Shown: positions 37,156 through 58,499, counted from the first letter of the stretch. The stretch: 64,000 nt of DNA from Rhodobacteraceae bacterium LNNU 3342 (GCA_008711135.1 VUAW01000001.1:310001-374000), one strand, 5' to 3'. The notes: generated by a model from the letters alone, not told the origin. Translations and numbers: made by a program.

Positions 37156-37995
37156 TTAGCGACCCTTCTTCCGAGCGTGACGCGAACGGATGATAAGCTT
37201 GTCCGTTGCCTTGTTCCGGCGTGTCTTGTTGCCCTTGGTGCCTTTGCCCCACGGGGTCACCGGGTGACGACCACCCGAGGTCCGCCCTTCACCACCACCA
37301 TGCGGGTGGTCGATCGGGTTCATGGCAACACCGCGGACAGCCGGGCGCAGGCCCTTGTGCCGGTTACGGCCAGCTTTACCGAGGTTCTGGTTCGAGTTGT
37401 CCGGGTTCGACACAGCGCCGATGGTCGCCATGCATTCCTGACGGACCATACGCAGTTCGCCCGAGGACAGGCGGATCTGAGCGTAGCCACCGTCACGGCC
37501 GACGAATTGCGCGTAGGTGCCTGCGGCACGTGCCAGCTGGCCACCCTTGCCGGCTTTCAGCTCGACGTTGTGGACGATCGTGCCGAGCGGCATGCCCGAG
37601 AACGGCATCGCGTTACCCGGTTTCACGTCGGTTTTTGCGCCGGCGATCACGGTGTCGCCAACAGCAAGACGCTGCGGGGCCAGGATGTAGGCCTGCTCGC
37701 CGTCTTCGTATTTGATCAGCGCGATGAAGGCGGTGCGATTGGGATCGTACTCGATCCGCTCCACGGTCGCCGCGACGTCGAACTTCGTGCGCTTGAAGTC
37801 TACGATACGATACAGACGCTTTGCGCCACCGCCTTTGCGGCGCATCGTGATCCGTCCGGTGTTGTTCCGACCGCCATGCTTCGTCAGGCCCTCGGTGAGG
37901 GACTTGACGGGGCGACCTTTCCAAAGCTCCGAACGGTCGATCAGAACCAGCCCACGCTGGCCTGGCGTCGTCGGTTTATACGACTTGAGTGCCAT
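37156..37995 (-). CDS. rplB: 50S ribosomal protein L2
   Basis: The 279-residue protein binds near the peptidyl transferase centre. It begins [20 protein letters not shown] and has [20 protein letters not shown] with the conserved histidine-rich loop. It lies 117 bases after rplW, an unusually long gap with two hairpins. Confidence 0.99.
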   Translation of the reverse strand: MALKSYKPTTPGQRGLVLIDRSELWKGRPVKSLTEGLTKHGGRNNTGRITMRRKGGGAKRLYRIVDFKRTKFDVAATVERIEYDPNRTAFIALIKYEDGEQAYILAPQRLAVGDTVIAGAKTDVKPGNAMPFSGMPLGTIVHNVELKAGKGGQLARAAGTYAQFVGRDGGYAQIRLSSGELRMVRQECMATIGAVSNPDNSNQNLGKAGRNRHKGLRPAVRGVAMNPIDHPHGGGEGRTSGGRHPVTPWGKGTKGNKTRRNKATDKLIIRSRHARKKGR

Positions 37996-38017
37996 GCTTT
38001 CTGTCTTCCGTTAGCCT

Positions 38018-38093
38018 TGGACCAATGGTCCAGTTGTCGTTCAGGCGTTGCAGCCCGTCCAAATGATCAACGGCCCCGGGAATCCCGGGGCCG
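38018..38093 (-). ncRNA. Tandem hairpins between rplW and rplB
   Basis: The transcript has a perfect 10-bp stem CGGCCCCGGG/CCCGGGGCCG (38071-38093) and, 38 bases nearer rplB, a perfect 6-bp stem TGGACC/GGTCCA (38018-38032). Both close on the same 3-base loop (ATT on the transcript). No T-run follows the first, so an mRNA processing or attenuation element is more likely than a simple terminator. Confidence 0.5.
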
Positions 38094-38112
38094 CAGATTC
38101 GTGTGCCTTTTA

Positions 38113-38409
38113 TCAAAGGCCCGTCGTGACGTCGATAGCGTTTCCGTCCTCGAGCATCACATATGCTTTCTTGACGTCCTTCCGCTGGCCAGGACGGCCA
38201 CGGAAGCGCTTAACCTTGCCCTTAGTGATGGTCGTGTTCACTGCCTTCACCTTCACACCAAAGAGAGCCTCGACGGCTTCCTTGATCTGCGGCTTGTTCG
38301 AGTCGATCGCCACTTCGAAGACAACCGCGTTGGCGTCGGACGCCATAGTCGCCTTCTCAGTGATGATCGGCTTGCGGATCACGTCGTAGTGTTCGGGTTT
38401 CGCGCTCAT
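38113..38409 (-). CDS. rplW: 50S ribosomal protein L23
   Basis: The 98-residue protein has [17 protein letters not shown] and [20 protein letters not shown], typical of L23, the docking site for SRP and trigger factor. It overlaps rplD by 4 bases. Confidence 0.99.
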   Translation of the reverse strand: MSAKPEHYDVIRKPIITEKATMASDANAVVFEVAIDSNKPQIKEAVEALFGVKVKAVNTTITKGKVKRFRGRPGQRKDVKKAYVMLEDGNAIDVTTGL

Positions 38410-39026
38410 TTCAGACGAGCCTCCAGAGCTTCGACACCCGCCTTCGTGATCACGAGCGTGTCACGCTTCAGGATGTCATAAACGTTGGCACCCATCGACG
38501 GCAGCACATCGATACCTTCGATGTTCCGCGCGGCCTTGGCGAAGTTCTCGTTCACCTCGGCGCCGTCGATGATCAGAACGCGCTTCCAACCCAGTTCCTT
38601 CGCCGCCTTGGCAAGAACCGCCGTCTTGGCTTCGGCGAGCTCCGCCGCTTCCAGAACGATCAGGTTACCGGCCGCAGCCTTGGCCGAAAGCGCGTGCTTC
38701 AGGCCGAGCTTGCGGAACTTCTTCGTCAGCTCATGGGCGTGGCTACGCGGGGTCGGACCCTTGTAAACACCACCGTGACGGAAGATCGGCGCGTTCTTGT
38801 CGCCGTGACGGGCACCACCGGTGCCCTTCTGGCGATACATCTTCTTGGTCGAATAGCTGGTCTCGGACCGGCCCTTGACCTTGTGCGTCCCCTGCTGGGC
38901 CGCGGCACGCTGCCACCGCACAACGCGGTGGAGAATGTCTGCGCGCGGCTCCAGGCCGAAGATCGCATCGTCAAGATCGATCGAGCCTGCCGTGCCGGCA
39001 TCCAGCTTGATCACATCAGCTTTCAT
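38406..39026 (-). CDS. rplD: 50S ribosomal protein L4
   Basis: The 206-residue protein contains the tunnel-loop region [20 protein letters not shown] and [20 protein letters not shown]. In E. coli L4 also represses the S10 operon. Its start overlaps the end of rplC by 11 bases. Confidence 0.99.
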   Translation of the reverse strand: MKADVIKLDAGTAGSIDLDDAIFGLEPRADILHRVVRWQRAAAQQGTHKVKGRSETSYSTKKMYRQKGTGGARHGDKNAPIFRHGGVYKGPTPRSHAHELTKKFRKLGLKHALSAKAAAGNLIVLEAAELAEAKTAVLAKAAKELGWKRVLIIDGAEVNENFAKAARNIEGIDVLPSMGANVYDILKRDTLVITKAGVEALEARLK

Positions 39027-39846
39027 TGTCGCCTCCTTCAGGCGCAGCGGCCTCGGCCTCGGCCGACTCGATCGCGGCCTGTTCGGCCTCGAGCGCGGCG
39101 AGACGTGCGGCTTCTTCCTCAGCGGCGGCAGCGGCAGCAGCTTCCTCGGCAGCCTTGCGGGCGGCGTCGGCAGCGGACTTCAGTGCAGCCGGAAGAATGA
39201 CGTTTTCCGGAACCGGCTTCTTCACCGCGTCCTTGATCGTCACCCAGCCACCTTTCGACCCGGGGACAGCGCCCTTGATCATGATCAGGCCGCGGTCGGC
39301 ATCCGTCCGGACGACCTGCAGGTTCTGCGTGGTCACACGGGCAGCACCCATGTGGCCGGCCATCTTCTTGCCCTTGAACACCTTCCCGGGGTCTTGGCAC
39401 TGGCCGGTGGAGCCGTGCGAACGGTGGCTGATCGACACACCGTGCGACGCCCGAAGGCCGCCGAAGTTGTGCCGCTTCATCGCACCGGCAAAACCCTTAC
39501 CGATCGAGGTACCCGCTACGTCAACGAACTGACCGGCGAAGTAGTGGTCGGCAGTGATTTCTTCACCGACGTTGATCAGGTTTTCGGGGCTGACCCGGAA
39601 CTCCGCCAGCTTGCGCTTGGGTGCCACGCTCGCTTTCGCGAAGTGGCCGCGCATGGCCGCCGTCGTCCGTTTCGCCTTCGCCTCGCCGGCGCCGAGCTGA
39701 ACGGCCGAGTAGCCATCCTTATCAGCGGTGCGTTGCGCGACAACCTGCAGATTGTCCAACTGAAGAACGGTCACCGGCACTTGCCGCCCGTCCTCCAGGA
39801 ACAGCCGGGTCATGCCCAGCTTCTTTGCGATAACTCCAGAGCGCAT
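39016..39846 (-). CDS. rplC: 50S ribosomal protein L3 with Ala/Glu-rich tail
   Basis: The protein begins [20 protein letters not shown] and has [20 protein letters not shown] (first residue S in translation) and [13 protein letters not shown], typical of L3. At 276 residues it is about 65 longer than E. coli L3 (209). The extra part after about residue 213 is a low-complexity Ala/Glu helix ([20 protein letters not shown] onward). The tail-coding end overlaps rplD by 11 bases. Confidence 0.98.
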   Translation of the reverse strand: MRSGVIAKKLGMTRLFLEDGRQVPVTVLQLDNLQVVAQRTADKDGYSAVQLGAGEAKAKRTTAAMRGHFAKASVAPKRKLAEFRVSPENLINVGEEITADHYFAGQFVDVAGTSIGKGFAGAMKRHNFGGLRASHGVSISHRSHGSTGQCQDPGKVFKGKKMAGHMGAARVTTQNLQVVRTDADRGLIMIKGAVPGSKGGWVTIKDAVKKPVPENVILPAALKSAADAARKAAEEAAAAAAAEEEAARLAALEAEQAAIESAEAEAAAPEGGDNES

Positions 39847-39858
39847 CTCTCGGGCTCC

Positions 39859-40167
39859 TTAAACCTTGATCTCGACATCCACACCGGCGGCGAGGTCGAG
39901 CTTCATCAGCGCGTCCACGGTCTGCGGGGTGGGGTCGACGATGTCGAGAAGGCGCTTGTGCGTACGGATTTCCCACTGGTCGCGCGACTTCTTGTCGATG
40001 TGCGGACCACGGAGAACCGTGAACTTCTCGATTTTGTTCGGAAGCGGGATCGGCCCGCGAACTTGTGCACCGGTCCGTTTGGCCGTGTTCACGATTTCCT
40101 GCGTGCTGGCATCCAGTACGCGGTAATCGAAGGCCTTGAGCCGGATGCGGATATTTTGACCTTGCAT
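39859..40167 (-). CDS. rpsJ: 30S ribosomal protein S10
   Basis: The 102-residue protein from the ATG at 40167 ([20 protein letters not shown]) has [20 protein letters not shown] and ends VDVEIKV. With NusB it also supports antitermination. It heads the S10 cluster, 54 bases after tuf copy 1; a longer in-frame reading to 40218 is rejected. Confidence 0.99.
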   Translation of the reverse strand: MQGQNIRIRLKAFDYRVLDASTQEIVNTAKRTGAQVRGPIPLPNKIEKFTVLRGPHIDKKSRDQWEIRTHKRLLDIVDPTPQTVDALMKLDLAAGVDVEIKV

Positions 40168-40192
40168 GTCCTTGCCCTCGGGCTGGGGGTGG

Positions 40193-40211
40193 CGGAGGGG
40201 CGGACCCTCCG
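40193..40211 (-). repeat. Hairpin between tuf copy 1 and rpsJ
   Basis: CGGAGGG and CCCTCCG form a 7-bp stem extended by GGTGG/CCACC-type pairing with a bulge (40188-40219). It fills the tuf-rpsJ gap and ends 2 bases before the tuf stop. Absence of a T-run suggests a processing or attenuation site. Confidence 0.5.
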
Positions 40212-40221
40212 CCCCCACCGA

Positions 40222-41397
<1,176 letters not shown>

Positions 41398-41418
41398 GAT
41401 GGCCTCCTATTAGAGTGG

Positions 41419-41435
41419 GTAAGGGCCCGGGGCCC

Positions 41436-41439
<4 letters not shown>
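41419..41439 (-). repeat. Hairpin spanning the fusA stop codon
   Basis: GTAAGGGCC and GGCCCTTAC form a perfect 9-bp stem around a 3-base loop, and the fusA TAA lies inside one arm. It fills the fusA-tuf gap and could limit ribosome or transcription flow between the two genes. Confidence 0.5.
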
Positions 41440-43559
<2,120 letters not shown>

Positions 43560-43583
43560 TGGGTCAGTCCTCAGGCTAAAGGT

Positions 43584-44054
<471 letters not shown>

Positions 44055-44066
44055 CTACGTCTCTCC

Positions 44067-44438
44067 TTATTTCGGACGCTTCGCGCCGTATTTCGAGCGG
44101 CGCTGACGACGATCTTTGACGCCCTGGGTATCCAGCACACCGCGGAGGATGTGGTAACGGACACCCGGAAGGTCTTTCACCCGGCCGCCACGGATCAGGA
44201 CCACCGAGTGCTCCTGCAGGTTGTGCTTCTCACCGGGGATGTAGCTGATCACTTCGAAGCCATTGGTCAGGCGGACCTTGGCAACTTTCCGCATGGCCGA
44301 GTTCGGCTTCTTCGGCGTCGTGGTGTAGACGCGCGTGCAGACGCCGCGCTTTTGCGGGCAGGATTCCAAGTGCTGCGACTTGGAGCGTTTAACTTTCGGC
44401 TGCCGCGGCTTGCGGATCAGCTGTTGGATAGTCGGCAT
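44067..44438 (-). CDS. rpsL: 30S ribosomal protein S12
   Basis: The 123-residue decoding-centre protein begins [20 protein letters not shown] and has [20 protein letters not shown], including the Lys linked to streptomycin response (PKKPNS), and [13 protein letters not shown]. It heads the str operon after a leader of about 215 bases. Confidence 0.99.
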   Translation of the reverse strand: MPTIQQLIRKPRQPKVKRSKSQHLESCPQKRGVCTRVYTTTPKKPNSAMRKVAKVRLTNGFEVISYIPGEKHNLQEHSVVLIRGGRVKDLPGVRYHILRGVLDTQGVKDRRQRRSKYGAKRPK

Positions 44439-44531
44439 TCCGGTTCCCCGTGTTGCAACCCATTATGTGCGGCGCCCGTACGGCGCCCGTCTCCAGCATT
44501 TTGCGCCATGCATGACCGCAAAACGCCAAAA

Positions 44532-44563
44532 CCGCATTCGTTCCCTTCGCGGGAGCGACGCGG
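44532..44563 (-). repeat. Hairpin in the str operon leader
   Basis: CCGC/GCGG closes an inner 7-bp stem CGTTCCC/GGGAGCG (one wobble) around a 5-base loop in the rpsL leader. The leader also holds the repeated GCGCCCGT (about 44471-44490). It could be a site for S7-type feedback, but this is inference. Confidence 0.4.
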
Positions 44564-44660
44564 TGGAATTCCAGAGGATCGGGGCTACATCGGCCCGGAT
44601 CTTGACCACTAGTTCTTTCAGGTACCTTCGGGTTCGTTAAACAATCCCGCAGGTCGTGGC

Positions 44661-44689
44661 CGTATATGGGGAGTCGCGCCCAATGTCAA
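44661..44689 (-). promoter_or_regulatory. Sigma-70-type promoter of the str operon
   Basis: On the minus strand TTGACA (44684-44689) and TATACG (44661-44666) are spaced 17 bases apart, a good sigma-70 match. Transcription would start near 44654, giving a leader of about 215 bases before rpsL. It also lies just downstream of the transporter gene at 44706. Confidence 0.6.
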
Positions 44690-44705
44690 CAGGCGTTAGG
44701 GCAGC

Positions 44706-45569
44706 TCAGGGACGCCGGGCCCGTTCACGATAAAGCGTGAAGAGCCCCGTGCCCACGATCAACCCGGCGCCGAGCATCGTGACCGGGTCCGGCCACTCCC
44801 CGAAGACGGCAAAGCCAAGGACCAGCGCCCAAAGCAGGCCCATGTAGCGGAACGGCGCTACGAAGCCAAGGTCGCCGCCCCGCATGGCGCCCACGGACAG
44901 GATGTAGCCCGCGACGACGAAGACACTACTTCCGGCAAGATAGGTCCAGTCGCGGGCCTCCGGACGCGCCCATTCTTCCCAGATCGAGCCGACGCCGGCA
45001 AAGGCTGTAACCCCGACCGCCCCGGCCAACGCGATGGTAAGTGATGGCACCCGCACCGGCAGGCGGCGGGTCGATAGGTCGCGCAGGGTGACGCAGGCCA
45101 CCGAAGCCAAGGCGAGCAACGCGTAGGTGTTGAGCCCGTCTGGCCCCGGCCGGACGATCAGCAGCACCCCCATGAAGCCGATCAAAATGGCCGTTAGCCG
45201 CCGCCACCCTACCCGCTCCTTCAGGAAAAGCGCGGCCGCCAACGTCACCGTCAGGGGCAGTGCCTGCATGATCGCGTTCACGTTCGCCAGCGGCATGTTG
45301 AAGAGCGCGGTGACAAAGAAATAGGCAGCCCCGATCTCCCCCACCGTGCGAAGGAGCACCAGCAGCCTGTCCCCGCGCGCCAGCCGCAGACTCAGCCCGC
45401 CCATCACCCGGGCGATGATGGCGAACCCGAGGATCGCCCCGATCCCGCGCAGGAACAGGATTTGGAACAGCGGCATCTGCCCCGACAGCAGCTTCATGAA
45501 CGTATCGTTCAGCGTGAAGGCAGCCATCGCGCTCATCATCAGCAGCGCCGCCCGGGCGTTATCGGTCAT
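44706..45569 (-). CDS. EamA/DMT-superfamily transporter between rpoC and rpsL
   Basis: The 287-residue protein has ten hydrophobic segments in two EamA halves (MSAMAAFTLNDTFMKLLSGQ at the start; FRYMGLLWALVLGFAVFGEW in the second). It begins 9 bases after the rhamnosyltransferase-like gene, forming a two-gene insertion between rpoBC and the str operon. The substrate is unknown. Confidence 0.88.
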   Translation of the reverse strand: MTDNARAALLMMSAMAAFTLNDTFMKLLSGQMPLFQILFLRGIGAILGFAIIARVMGGLSLRLARGDRLLVLLRTVGEIGAAYFFVTALFNMPLANVNAIMQALPLTVTLAAALFLKERVGWRRLTAILIGFMGVLLIVRPGPDGLNTYALLALASVACVTLRDLSTRRLPVRVPSLTIALAGAVGVTAFAGVGSIWEEWARPEARDWTYLAGSSVFVVAGYILSVGAMRGGDLGFVAPFRYMGLLWALVLGFAVFGEWPDPVTMLGAGLIVGTGLFTLYRERARRP

Positions 45570-45578
45570 CCCTGCCCC

Positions 45579-46382
45579 CTAAAGCGCGTCGATCGCGGCG
45601 CGGTCCAGCCCGAACCAGCGGGCGATCCCTGCTTCCACCTCCGCTTGCGACTGCCTGCGGGCAACGCCGATCGAAGTCGGGACGGACATGTTGTCGCCAT
45701 GGATGGCCCGCAGGAAACCCGGCTCGGTGATGTCGCTGTAGGTATTGTAGTGCTGGGCAAAGTTCCGGTGGTTGAAGCGGTACGGGTTCTCGCGGAAGTC
45801 CACCGGATGCAGCATCGCTGTCCCGACGCTGAGCGGCATCCGCTCGATCGCGTCATAGACCTGGTTACCCTTCTCGCCCTTCTTGACGTAATAGCCGCGG
45901 TTGAGCGCGATGATCGTCGGCCGCGTGCCGCCGTGCAGACTGACAAGGCTTTCTGCAATCCGCTTGATCCGGGCCACGTAATCCAGCGGCACCGCATCGT
46001 CATCATCGAGCCGGAACGCCAGCCGATGGGTCGCATCTCCCGACGGCACGGCATTATAGGCGCCGTTCACCAGCCGGTAATGCGGGCCGACCTTTGCAGT
46101 GCGCAGGACAACGTTCGGCAGCGGGGCGAGCAGTGCTTCCAGCCTCTCGCGGTACGGTTCAGGCAGCCGCGCCGACGTCAGCACGATCAGGACGAAGTCG
46201 GGATCGGTCTGGCGCGCCAGTGACTGAAGGCACAGCTTTTCGAACAGGCGAAACCGCAGTTCCATCCGCTCGGGCGAAAAGACATGCGCCTCCATCGCCT
46301 CGGGGGTGTCGAAACTGTCGGTATAATAATCGGTGGTCAGAACGGAAAAGCGGACCAGCCCGACCGTATGCATCTGCGTCAC
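45579..46382 (-). CDS. Putative rhamnosyltransferase-like glycosyltransferase
   Basis: The 267-residue protein opens VGLVRFSVLTTDYYTD and carries an Asp cluster Asp126-Asp129 (FRLDDDDAVP), the DxD-type metal site of GT-A glycosyltransferases. The pattern matches from memory the 'putative rhamnosyl transferase' family often annotated in Rhodobacterales. A GTG start at 46382 follows GGAGA; an ATG three codons later is possible. The acceptor is unknown, probably a surface polysaccharide. It lies after the rpoC terminator. Confidence 0.75.
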   Translation of the reverse strand: MTQMHTVGLVRFSVLTTDYYTDSFDTPEAMEAHVFSPERMELRFRLFEKLCLQSLARQTDPDFVLIVLTSARLPEPYRERLEALLAPLPNVVLRTAKVGPHYRLVNGAYNAVPSGDATHRLAFRLDDDDAVPLDYVARIKRIAESLVSLHGGTRPTIIALNRGYYVKKGEKGNQVYDAIERMPLSVGTAMLHPVDFRENPYRFNHRNFAQHYNTYSDITEPGFLRAIHGDNMSVPTSIGVARRQSQAEVEAGIARWFGLDRAAIDAL

Positions 46383-46453
46383 GTGAATATCTCCGCCTGT
46401 CCCGCAGGACGATCAGTGCGGCAGAGCTTGGACAAGATCAAGCCTCGGCAAAG

Positions 46454-46481
46454 AAAAACCCCCGGCGCGTGGCCAGGGGTT
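46454..46481 (-). terminator. Intrinsic terminator after rpoC
   Basis: AACCCCTGGC and GCCGGGGGTT (transcript sense) form a 10-bp stem with one wobble around CACGC, followed by TTTTTC. It ends the secE-rpoC transcription unit before the glycosyltransferase gene. Confidence 0.88.
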
Positions 46482-46503
46482 CCAGATCTTTTTTCCGAAT
46501 GGA

Positions 46504-50745
<4,242 letters not shown>

Positions 50746-50775
50746 TCAGGGGGTGGGAGGAGGGCGAAACCGCCC

Positions 50776-54909
<4,134 letters not shown>

Positions 54910-55165
54910 GCTCGTGGTCACCTTTCATCTTTTCGCGGGCGTACGAACCGTCGGGCCTCGGCCGTCGCCGCTTGCGAAACAGGGGTTCCGGGTTCCATTC
55001 CTGCAGACCGTCCCACCGGCCTGCTCCCGAACCGTCGGACTTCCCCTGGACAGGACTTCCTCAGGAAGCCCTCACCAGGAAAAGTGTTCCAAGACAGATA
55101 CGGCTGGGCCCGAAAAACCTTCGGACCCAGCCAGATTTCAAGCGATCGGGGAAAACCCCGGTCGA
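54910..55165 (-). ncRNA. Structured rplL-rpoB intergenic leader (candidate attenuator)
   Basis: Transcript hairpins seen by eye: GGGG/CCCC around TTTT just after the rplL stop (about 55144-55162), GGCTGGG.CCGAA/TTCGG.CCCAGCC with one wobble (55102-55132), and GGCTTCC/GGAAGTC around TGA (55054-55070). None has a T-run. An rplL-rpoB attenuator is known in E. coli, and I recall a published Rhodobacterales RNA motif upstream of rpoB that this may represent; I could not align it. Confidence 0.5.
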
Positions 55166-55540
55166 TTACTTCAGCTCGACCTTGGCGCCAGCTGCTTCCA
55201 GCTTCGCCTTGATCTCTTCAGCTTCGGCTTTACCCGCAGCTTCTTTCACCTTGCCGCCAGCTTCGACCAGGTCCTTGGCTTCTTTGAGGCCAAGACCGGT
55301 GATGCCACGCACTTCTTTGATCACGTTGATCTTCTGCGCGCCCGCGTCGACAAGAACAACGTCGAACTCGGTTTTTTCTTCCACGGCTTCAGCCGGGCCA
55401 GCAGCCGGGCCAGCCATCATGACTGCGCCACCAGCGGCCGGCTCGATGCCGTACTCTTCTTTCAGGATGTTTTTCAGTTCCTGAGCTTCGAGAAGCGTGA
55501 GGCCCACGATCTCTTCGGCAAGTTTCTTCAGATCAGCCAT
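55166..55540 (-). CDS. rplL: 50S ribosomal protein L7/L12
   Basis: Stalk protein of 124 residues that recruits translation GTPases. The N-terminal dimerisation helices ([20 protein letters not shown]), an Ala/Gly hinge, and the C-terminal factor-binding domain ([20 protein letters not shown]) are all present. It follows rplJ by 68 bases. Confidence 0.99.
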   Translation of the reverse strand: MADLKKLAEEIVGLTLLEAQELKNILKEEYGIEPAAGGAVMMAGPAAGPAEAVEEKTEFDVVLVDAGAQKINVIKEVRGITGLGLKEAKDLVEAGGKVKEAAGKAEAEEIKAKLEAAGAKVELK

Positions 55541-55608
55541 TTTACCGTTTCCGTTCTTTCAGATGTGTTCCAACATGGCGGTGTTCAACCACGCATGTCC
55601 GGCAGTGC

Positions 55609-56124
55609 TCACGCGGCTTCCCGCTCCTCAAGAGTCTTGAGGATGCCCGCGATGTTCGAAGCAGGCGCGCCAATGGCACCGGCGATGTTCGAAGCGGGTG
55701 CGCCGATGCAGGACACGACCTGAGCGATGAGCTCTTCGCGCGACGGCATCGAGGCAACGGCTTTAACACCGGCCGGATCCAGAGCCGTCTCACCCATTGC
55801 ACCGCCAAGGATGACGAACTTGTCGTTCGTCTTGGCATATGCATCCGCGACCTTCGCAGCAGCGACAGGGTCCTCGGAATAGGCAAGAACGGTCATGCCC
55901 GAAAGAAGGTCACCGATGCTTGCGCAGGGCTTCCCGTCCAGGGCGATCTTGGCGAGCTTGTTCTTGGCGACGCGTACGGACCCACCAACTTCGCGCATTT
56001 GCGCGCGCAGGACCTGCATCTGAGCAACTGTCAGACCTTCGTAGTGTGCAACCACAACCACGCCAGAGCTTTCAAAGATCTGGCCGAGTTCCTCGACCAG
56101 TTTTTCTTTCTGGGCTCTATCCAC
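55609..56124 (-). CDS. rplJ: 50S ribosomal protein L10
   Basis: The 171-residue stalk base has [34 protein letters not shown] and the C-terminal helix [17 protein letters not shown] that holds L7/L12. A repeated GAPASNIAG lies at about 140-158. In E. coli L10 represses its own operon through the leader. Confidence 0.99.
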   Translation of the reverse strand: MDRAQKEKLVEELGQIFESSGVVVVAHYEGLTVAQMQVLRAQMREVGGSVRVAKNKLAKIALDGKPCASIGDLLSGMTVLAYSEDPVAAAKVADAYAKTNDKFVILGGAMGETALDPAGVKAVASMPSREELIAQVVSCIGAPASNIAGAIGAPASNIAGILKTLEEREAA

Positions 56125-56364
56125 AGTTTCACTCCAAGTTTGAGAGGCAACCGCCTCCCGGCTCGATTTGACCAGGGCTTGCGCCCCGGCCGTTCGGGTC
56201 CGTTAACAGGGTCCCGAGGCCAAATCGCCCGAGGGTCAGCCCCCGGAAATTTCGTCTCGTTTCCCATCTCGGGCAGGTTATTAAGGCTATACGGCCCCCC
56301 ACCGTCTCGGACAGGACGGGGCGTTGCCGCCCCGTCATTCAACCGGGGTTGCCCCCGGAGGAAT
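56125..56364 (-). promoter_or_regulatory. rplJ leader (L10 autoregulatory region)
   Basis: The 240-base gap between rplA and rplJ has the place and length of the L10 leader. Just after the rplA stop the transcript has two very stable hairpins, each closed by a GCAA tetraloop: CCGGGG/CCCCGG (56343-56358) and GACGGGGCG/CGCCCCGTC (56315-56336). Neither is followed by a T-run. Further GC-rich pairing nearer rplJ could form the L10-binding kink-turn, but I could not resolve it. Confidence 0.55.
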
Positions 56365-57063
56365 TCAGTTGCCGGTCGCCGACGTCAGGTCGAGCGAAAC
56401 GCCCGGGCCCATCGTCGAGGACAGCGAAACCTTGCGCATGTAGGTACCCTTGGCACCTGCCGGCTTGGCGCGCGAAACAGCGTCCACGAAGGCGCGGACG
56501 TTCTCGGCCAGTTTCGACTCGTCGAACGAGATCTTGCCGATGCCGGCGTGGATGACGCCTGCTTTTTCGACCTTGAACTGGACTTCGCCGCCCTTCGCCG
56601 CTTCGACAGCCGCTTTCACGTCCATCGTCACGGTGCCGACCTTGGGGTTCGGCATCAGGTTGCGCGGGCCCAGGATCTTGCCCAGACGGCCGACCAGCGG
56701 CATCATGTCCGGCGTCGCGATGCAACGGTCGAACTCGATCTTGCCGGACTGGATGGTTTCCATCAGGTCCTCGGCGCCGACGATGTCCGCACCGGCTGCC
56801 TTGGCTTCGTCAGCCTTGGCGCCACGAGCGAAGACAGCGACGCGGACGGTCTTGCCCGTGCCGTTCGGCAGGGTGACCACACCACGAACCATCTGGTCGG
56901 CATGACGCGGGTCGACGCCCAGGTTCAGCGCGATTTCCAGCGTCTCATCGAATTTGGCCGAAGCTGCCGACTTGATCAGCTTGACTGCTTCCTCGACCGA
57001 AAGGTTGTCCTTCCCGGCAAAGGCTTCACGCGCGGCGCGCGTCCGTTTTCCAAGCTTTGCCAT
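56365..57063 (-). CDS. rplA: 50S ribosomal protein L1
   Basis: The 232-residue protein begins [20 protein letters not shown] and has [20 protein letters not shown] and [21 protein letters not shown]1 forms the mobile stalk and in E. coli represses rplKA. It follows rplK by 3 bases. Confidence 0.99.
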   Translation of the reverse strand: MAKLGKRTRAAREAFAGKDNLSVEEAVKLIKSAASAKFDETLEIALNLGVDPRHADQMVRGVVTLPNGTGKTVRVAVFARGAKADEAKAAGADIVGAEDLMETIQSGKIEFDRCIATPDMMPLVGRLGKILGPRNLMPNPKVGTVTMDVKAAVEAAKGGEVQFKVEKAGVIHAGIGKISFDESKLAENVRAFVDAVSRAKPAGAKGTYMRKVSLSSTMGPGVSLDLTSATGN

Positions 57064-57066
57064 GGC

Positions 57067-57495
57067 TTACCCTTTCACCTCGATACCCATCGACCGGGCC
57101 GAGCCGAGAATGATCTGCATCGCGGCTTCGATGTCGTTGGCGTTCAGGTCTTTCATCTTGGCCTGGGCGATCTCTTTCACCTGAGCCACAGTCACGGAGC
57201 CTGCCACGTCACGGCCGGGCTTCTTGGAGCCCGAGTTCAGCTTGGCAGCTTTCTTGAGGAAGTGCGACGCCGGCGGCGTCTTGATTTCCATCGAGAAGGA
57301 CTTGTCCTGGTAATAGGTGATGATCACCGGCGTCGGCGCACCCTGCTCCATGTCCTGCGTACGGGCGTTGAAGTCCTTGCAGAACTGCATGATGTTGATG
57401 CCGCGCTGACCCAGCGCAGGACCGACCGGCGGGGACGGGTTCGCCTGCCCCGCTTTGACTTGCAGCTTCAGCTGCCCGATTACTTTCTTGGCCAT
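57067..57495 (-). CDS. rplK: 50S ribosomal protein L11
   Basis: The 142-residue protein begins [20 protein letters not shown] and has [20 protein letters not shown] and [18 protein letters not shown], typical of L11 in the GTPase-associated centre. It lies 77 bases after nusG. Confidence 0.99.
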   Translation of the reverse strand: MAKKVIGQLKLQVKAGQANPSPPVGPALGQRGINIMQFCKDFNARTQDMEQGAPTPVIITYYQDKSFSMEIKTPPASHFLKKAAKLNSGSKKPGRDVAGSVTVAQVKEIAQAKMKDLNANDIEAAMQIILGSARSMGIEVKG

Positions 57496-57572
57496 ATGGC
57501 CTCTCCTTTGTCACCAGCCCCGAGGGGCATATGGTTTAGTGGTCCGGCGCAATGCCTCCCACGAGACACACG

Positions 57573-58106
57573 TCAGGCGCCCTTGGACACCTGCGTGAAT
57601 TCCAGCTCGACCGGGGTTGCCCGGCCAAAGATCGACACGGTCACCTTGAGGCGGTTGCTGTCCTCGTCCACCTCTTCGACCATACCGGCAAAGCCTTCGA
57701 ACGGCCCATCCGTCACCTGCACCTGCTCGCCCACCTCATAGCGGATGAGGCTGCGCGGCGCTTCCTGCCCTTCCTCGACACGGTTCAGGATCGCGTTGAC
57801 CTCCGAATCGCGCATCGGCATCGGCTTGCCCTGCGGGCCCAGGAACCCGGTCACCCGGTTGATCGAGGAGATCAGGTGATAGCCGCGGTTCGTCATCTCC
57901 ATCCGCACGAGCACATAGCCCGGCATGAAGCGACGCTCGGACGTGACCTTCTTGCCCCGACGCACCTCGATCACCTCTTCGGTGGGAACGAGAACTTCCT
58001 CGATCTCCTCCTCAAGGCCGTTTTCCGCGACGGCTTGCCTGATCTGCTCGGCAACCTTCTTCTCGAAGTTCGAGAGGACGCTGACCGAATACCACCGCTT
58101 CGCCAT
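57573..58106 (-). CDS. nusG: Transcription elongation/antitermination factor NusG
   Basis: The 177-residue protein begins [20 protein letters not shown], has an NGN domain with [12 protein letters not shown] and a C-terminal KOW domain ([19 protein letters not shown]). It binds RNA polymerase and couples it to ribosomes or Rho. The ATG at 58106 matches the family start. Confidence 0.99.
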   Translation of the reverse strand: MAKRWYSVSVLSNFEKKVAEQIRQAVAENGLEEEIEEVLVPTEEVIEVRRGKKVTSERRFMPGYVLVRMEMTNRGYHLISSINRVTGFLGPQGKPMPMRDSEVNAILNRVEEGQEAPRSLIRYEVGEQVQVTDGPFEGFAGMVEEVDEDSNRLKVTVSIFGRATPVELEFTQVSKGA

Positions 58107-58255
58107 CTGTTCCTTACCTCTCATCAACCGGCGATCGCGTCACCGTCCGTTCATTCTTTTCAGCGACACTGACATCGCCCTGCCCGGAACAAAAAACAGC
58201 GCGCATACCGAATCGATGCACGCCGGTCCTCAGGATCGGGGACTGCCTTACAGGT

Positions 58256-58282
58256 CATCCGGCCCAAGTGCAAGGCCGGATG
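58256..58282 (-). repeat. Hairpin between secE and nusG
   Basis: CATCCGGCC and GGCCGGATG form a perfect 9-bp stem with a 9-base loop, about 20 bases after the secE stop in a 195-base gap. Without a T-run it is probably a processing or pause site. Confidence 0.5.
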
Positions 58283-58301
58283 CAGCCGGTGCCGCGTACC
58301 C

Positions 58302-58499
58302 TTAGCCGAAGAAGCCGAGCAACCCGCCCAGGCCGGTGCGGATCAACAGATCGACCAGGAAGAAAAAGACTGCCGTCAGGGCCGCCAGGATGAAAACCAT
58401 GACCGTGGTCAGCGTCACCTCGCGCCGGTTCGGCCACGAGACCTTGGTAGCTTCAGCCCGCACCTGCTGGATGAACTGAAGTGGATTTGCCTTAGCCAT
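58302..58499 (-). CDS. secE: Protein translocase subunit SecE
   Basis: The 65-residue protein is the short single-span SecE: amphipathic helix FIQQVRAEATKVSWPNRREV, then one membrane helix (TVMVFILAALTAVFFFLVDL). It clamps SecY. The ATG at 58499 (MAKANPLQ) is preferred over a TTG two codons upstream. Confidence 0.97.
   Translation of the reverse strand: MAKANPLQFIQQVRAEATKVSWPNRREVTLTTVMVFILAALTAVFFFLVDLLIRTGLGGLLGFFG

Noticed and set aside
55662-55702. Short direct repeat in rplJ
   Set aside because: The repeat encodes GAPASNIAG twice inside the coding sequence of L10 and is in frame, so it is a protein repeat rather than a mobile or CRISPR element.
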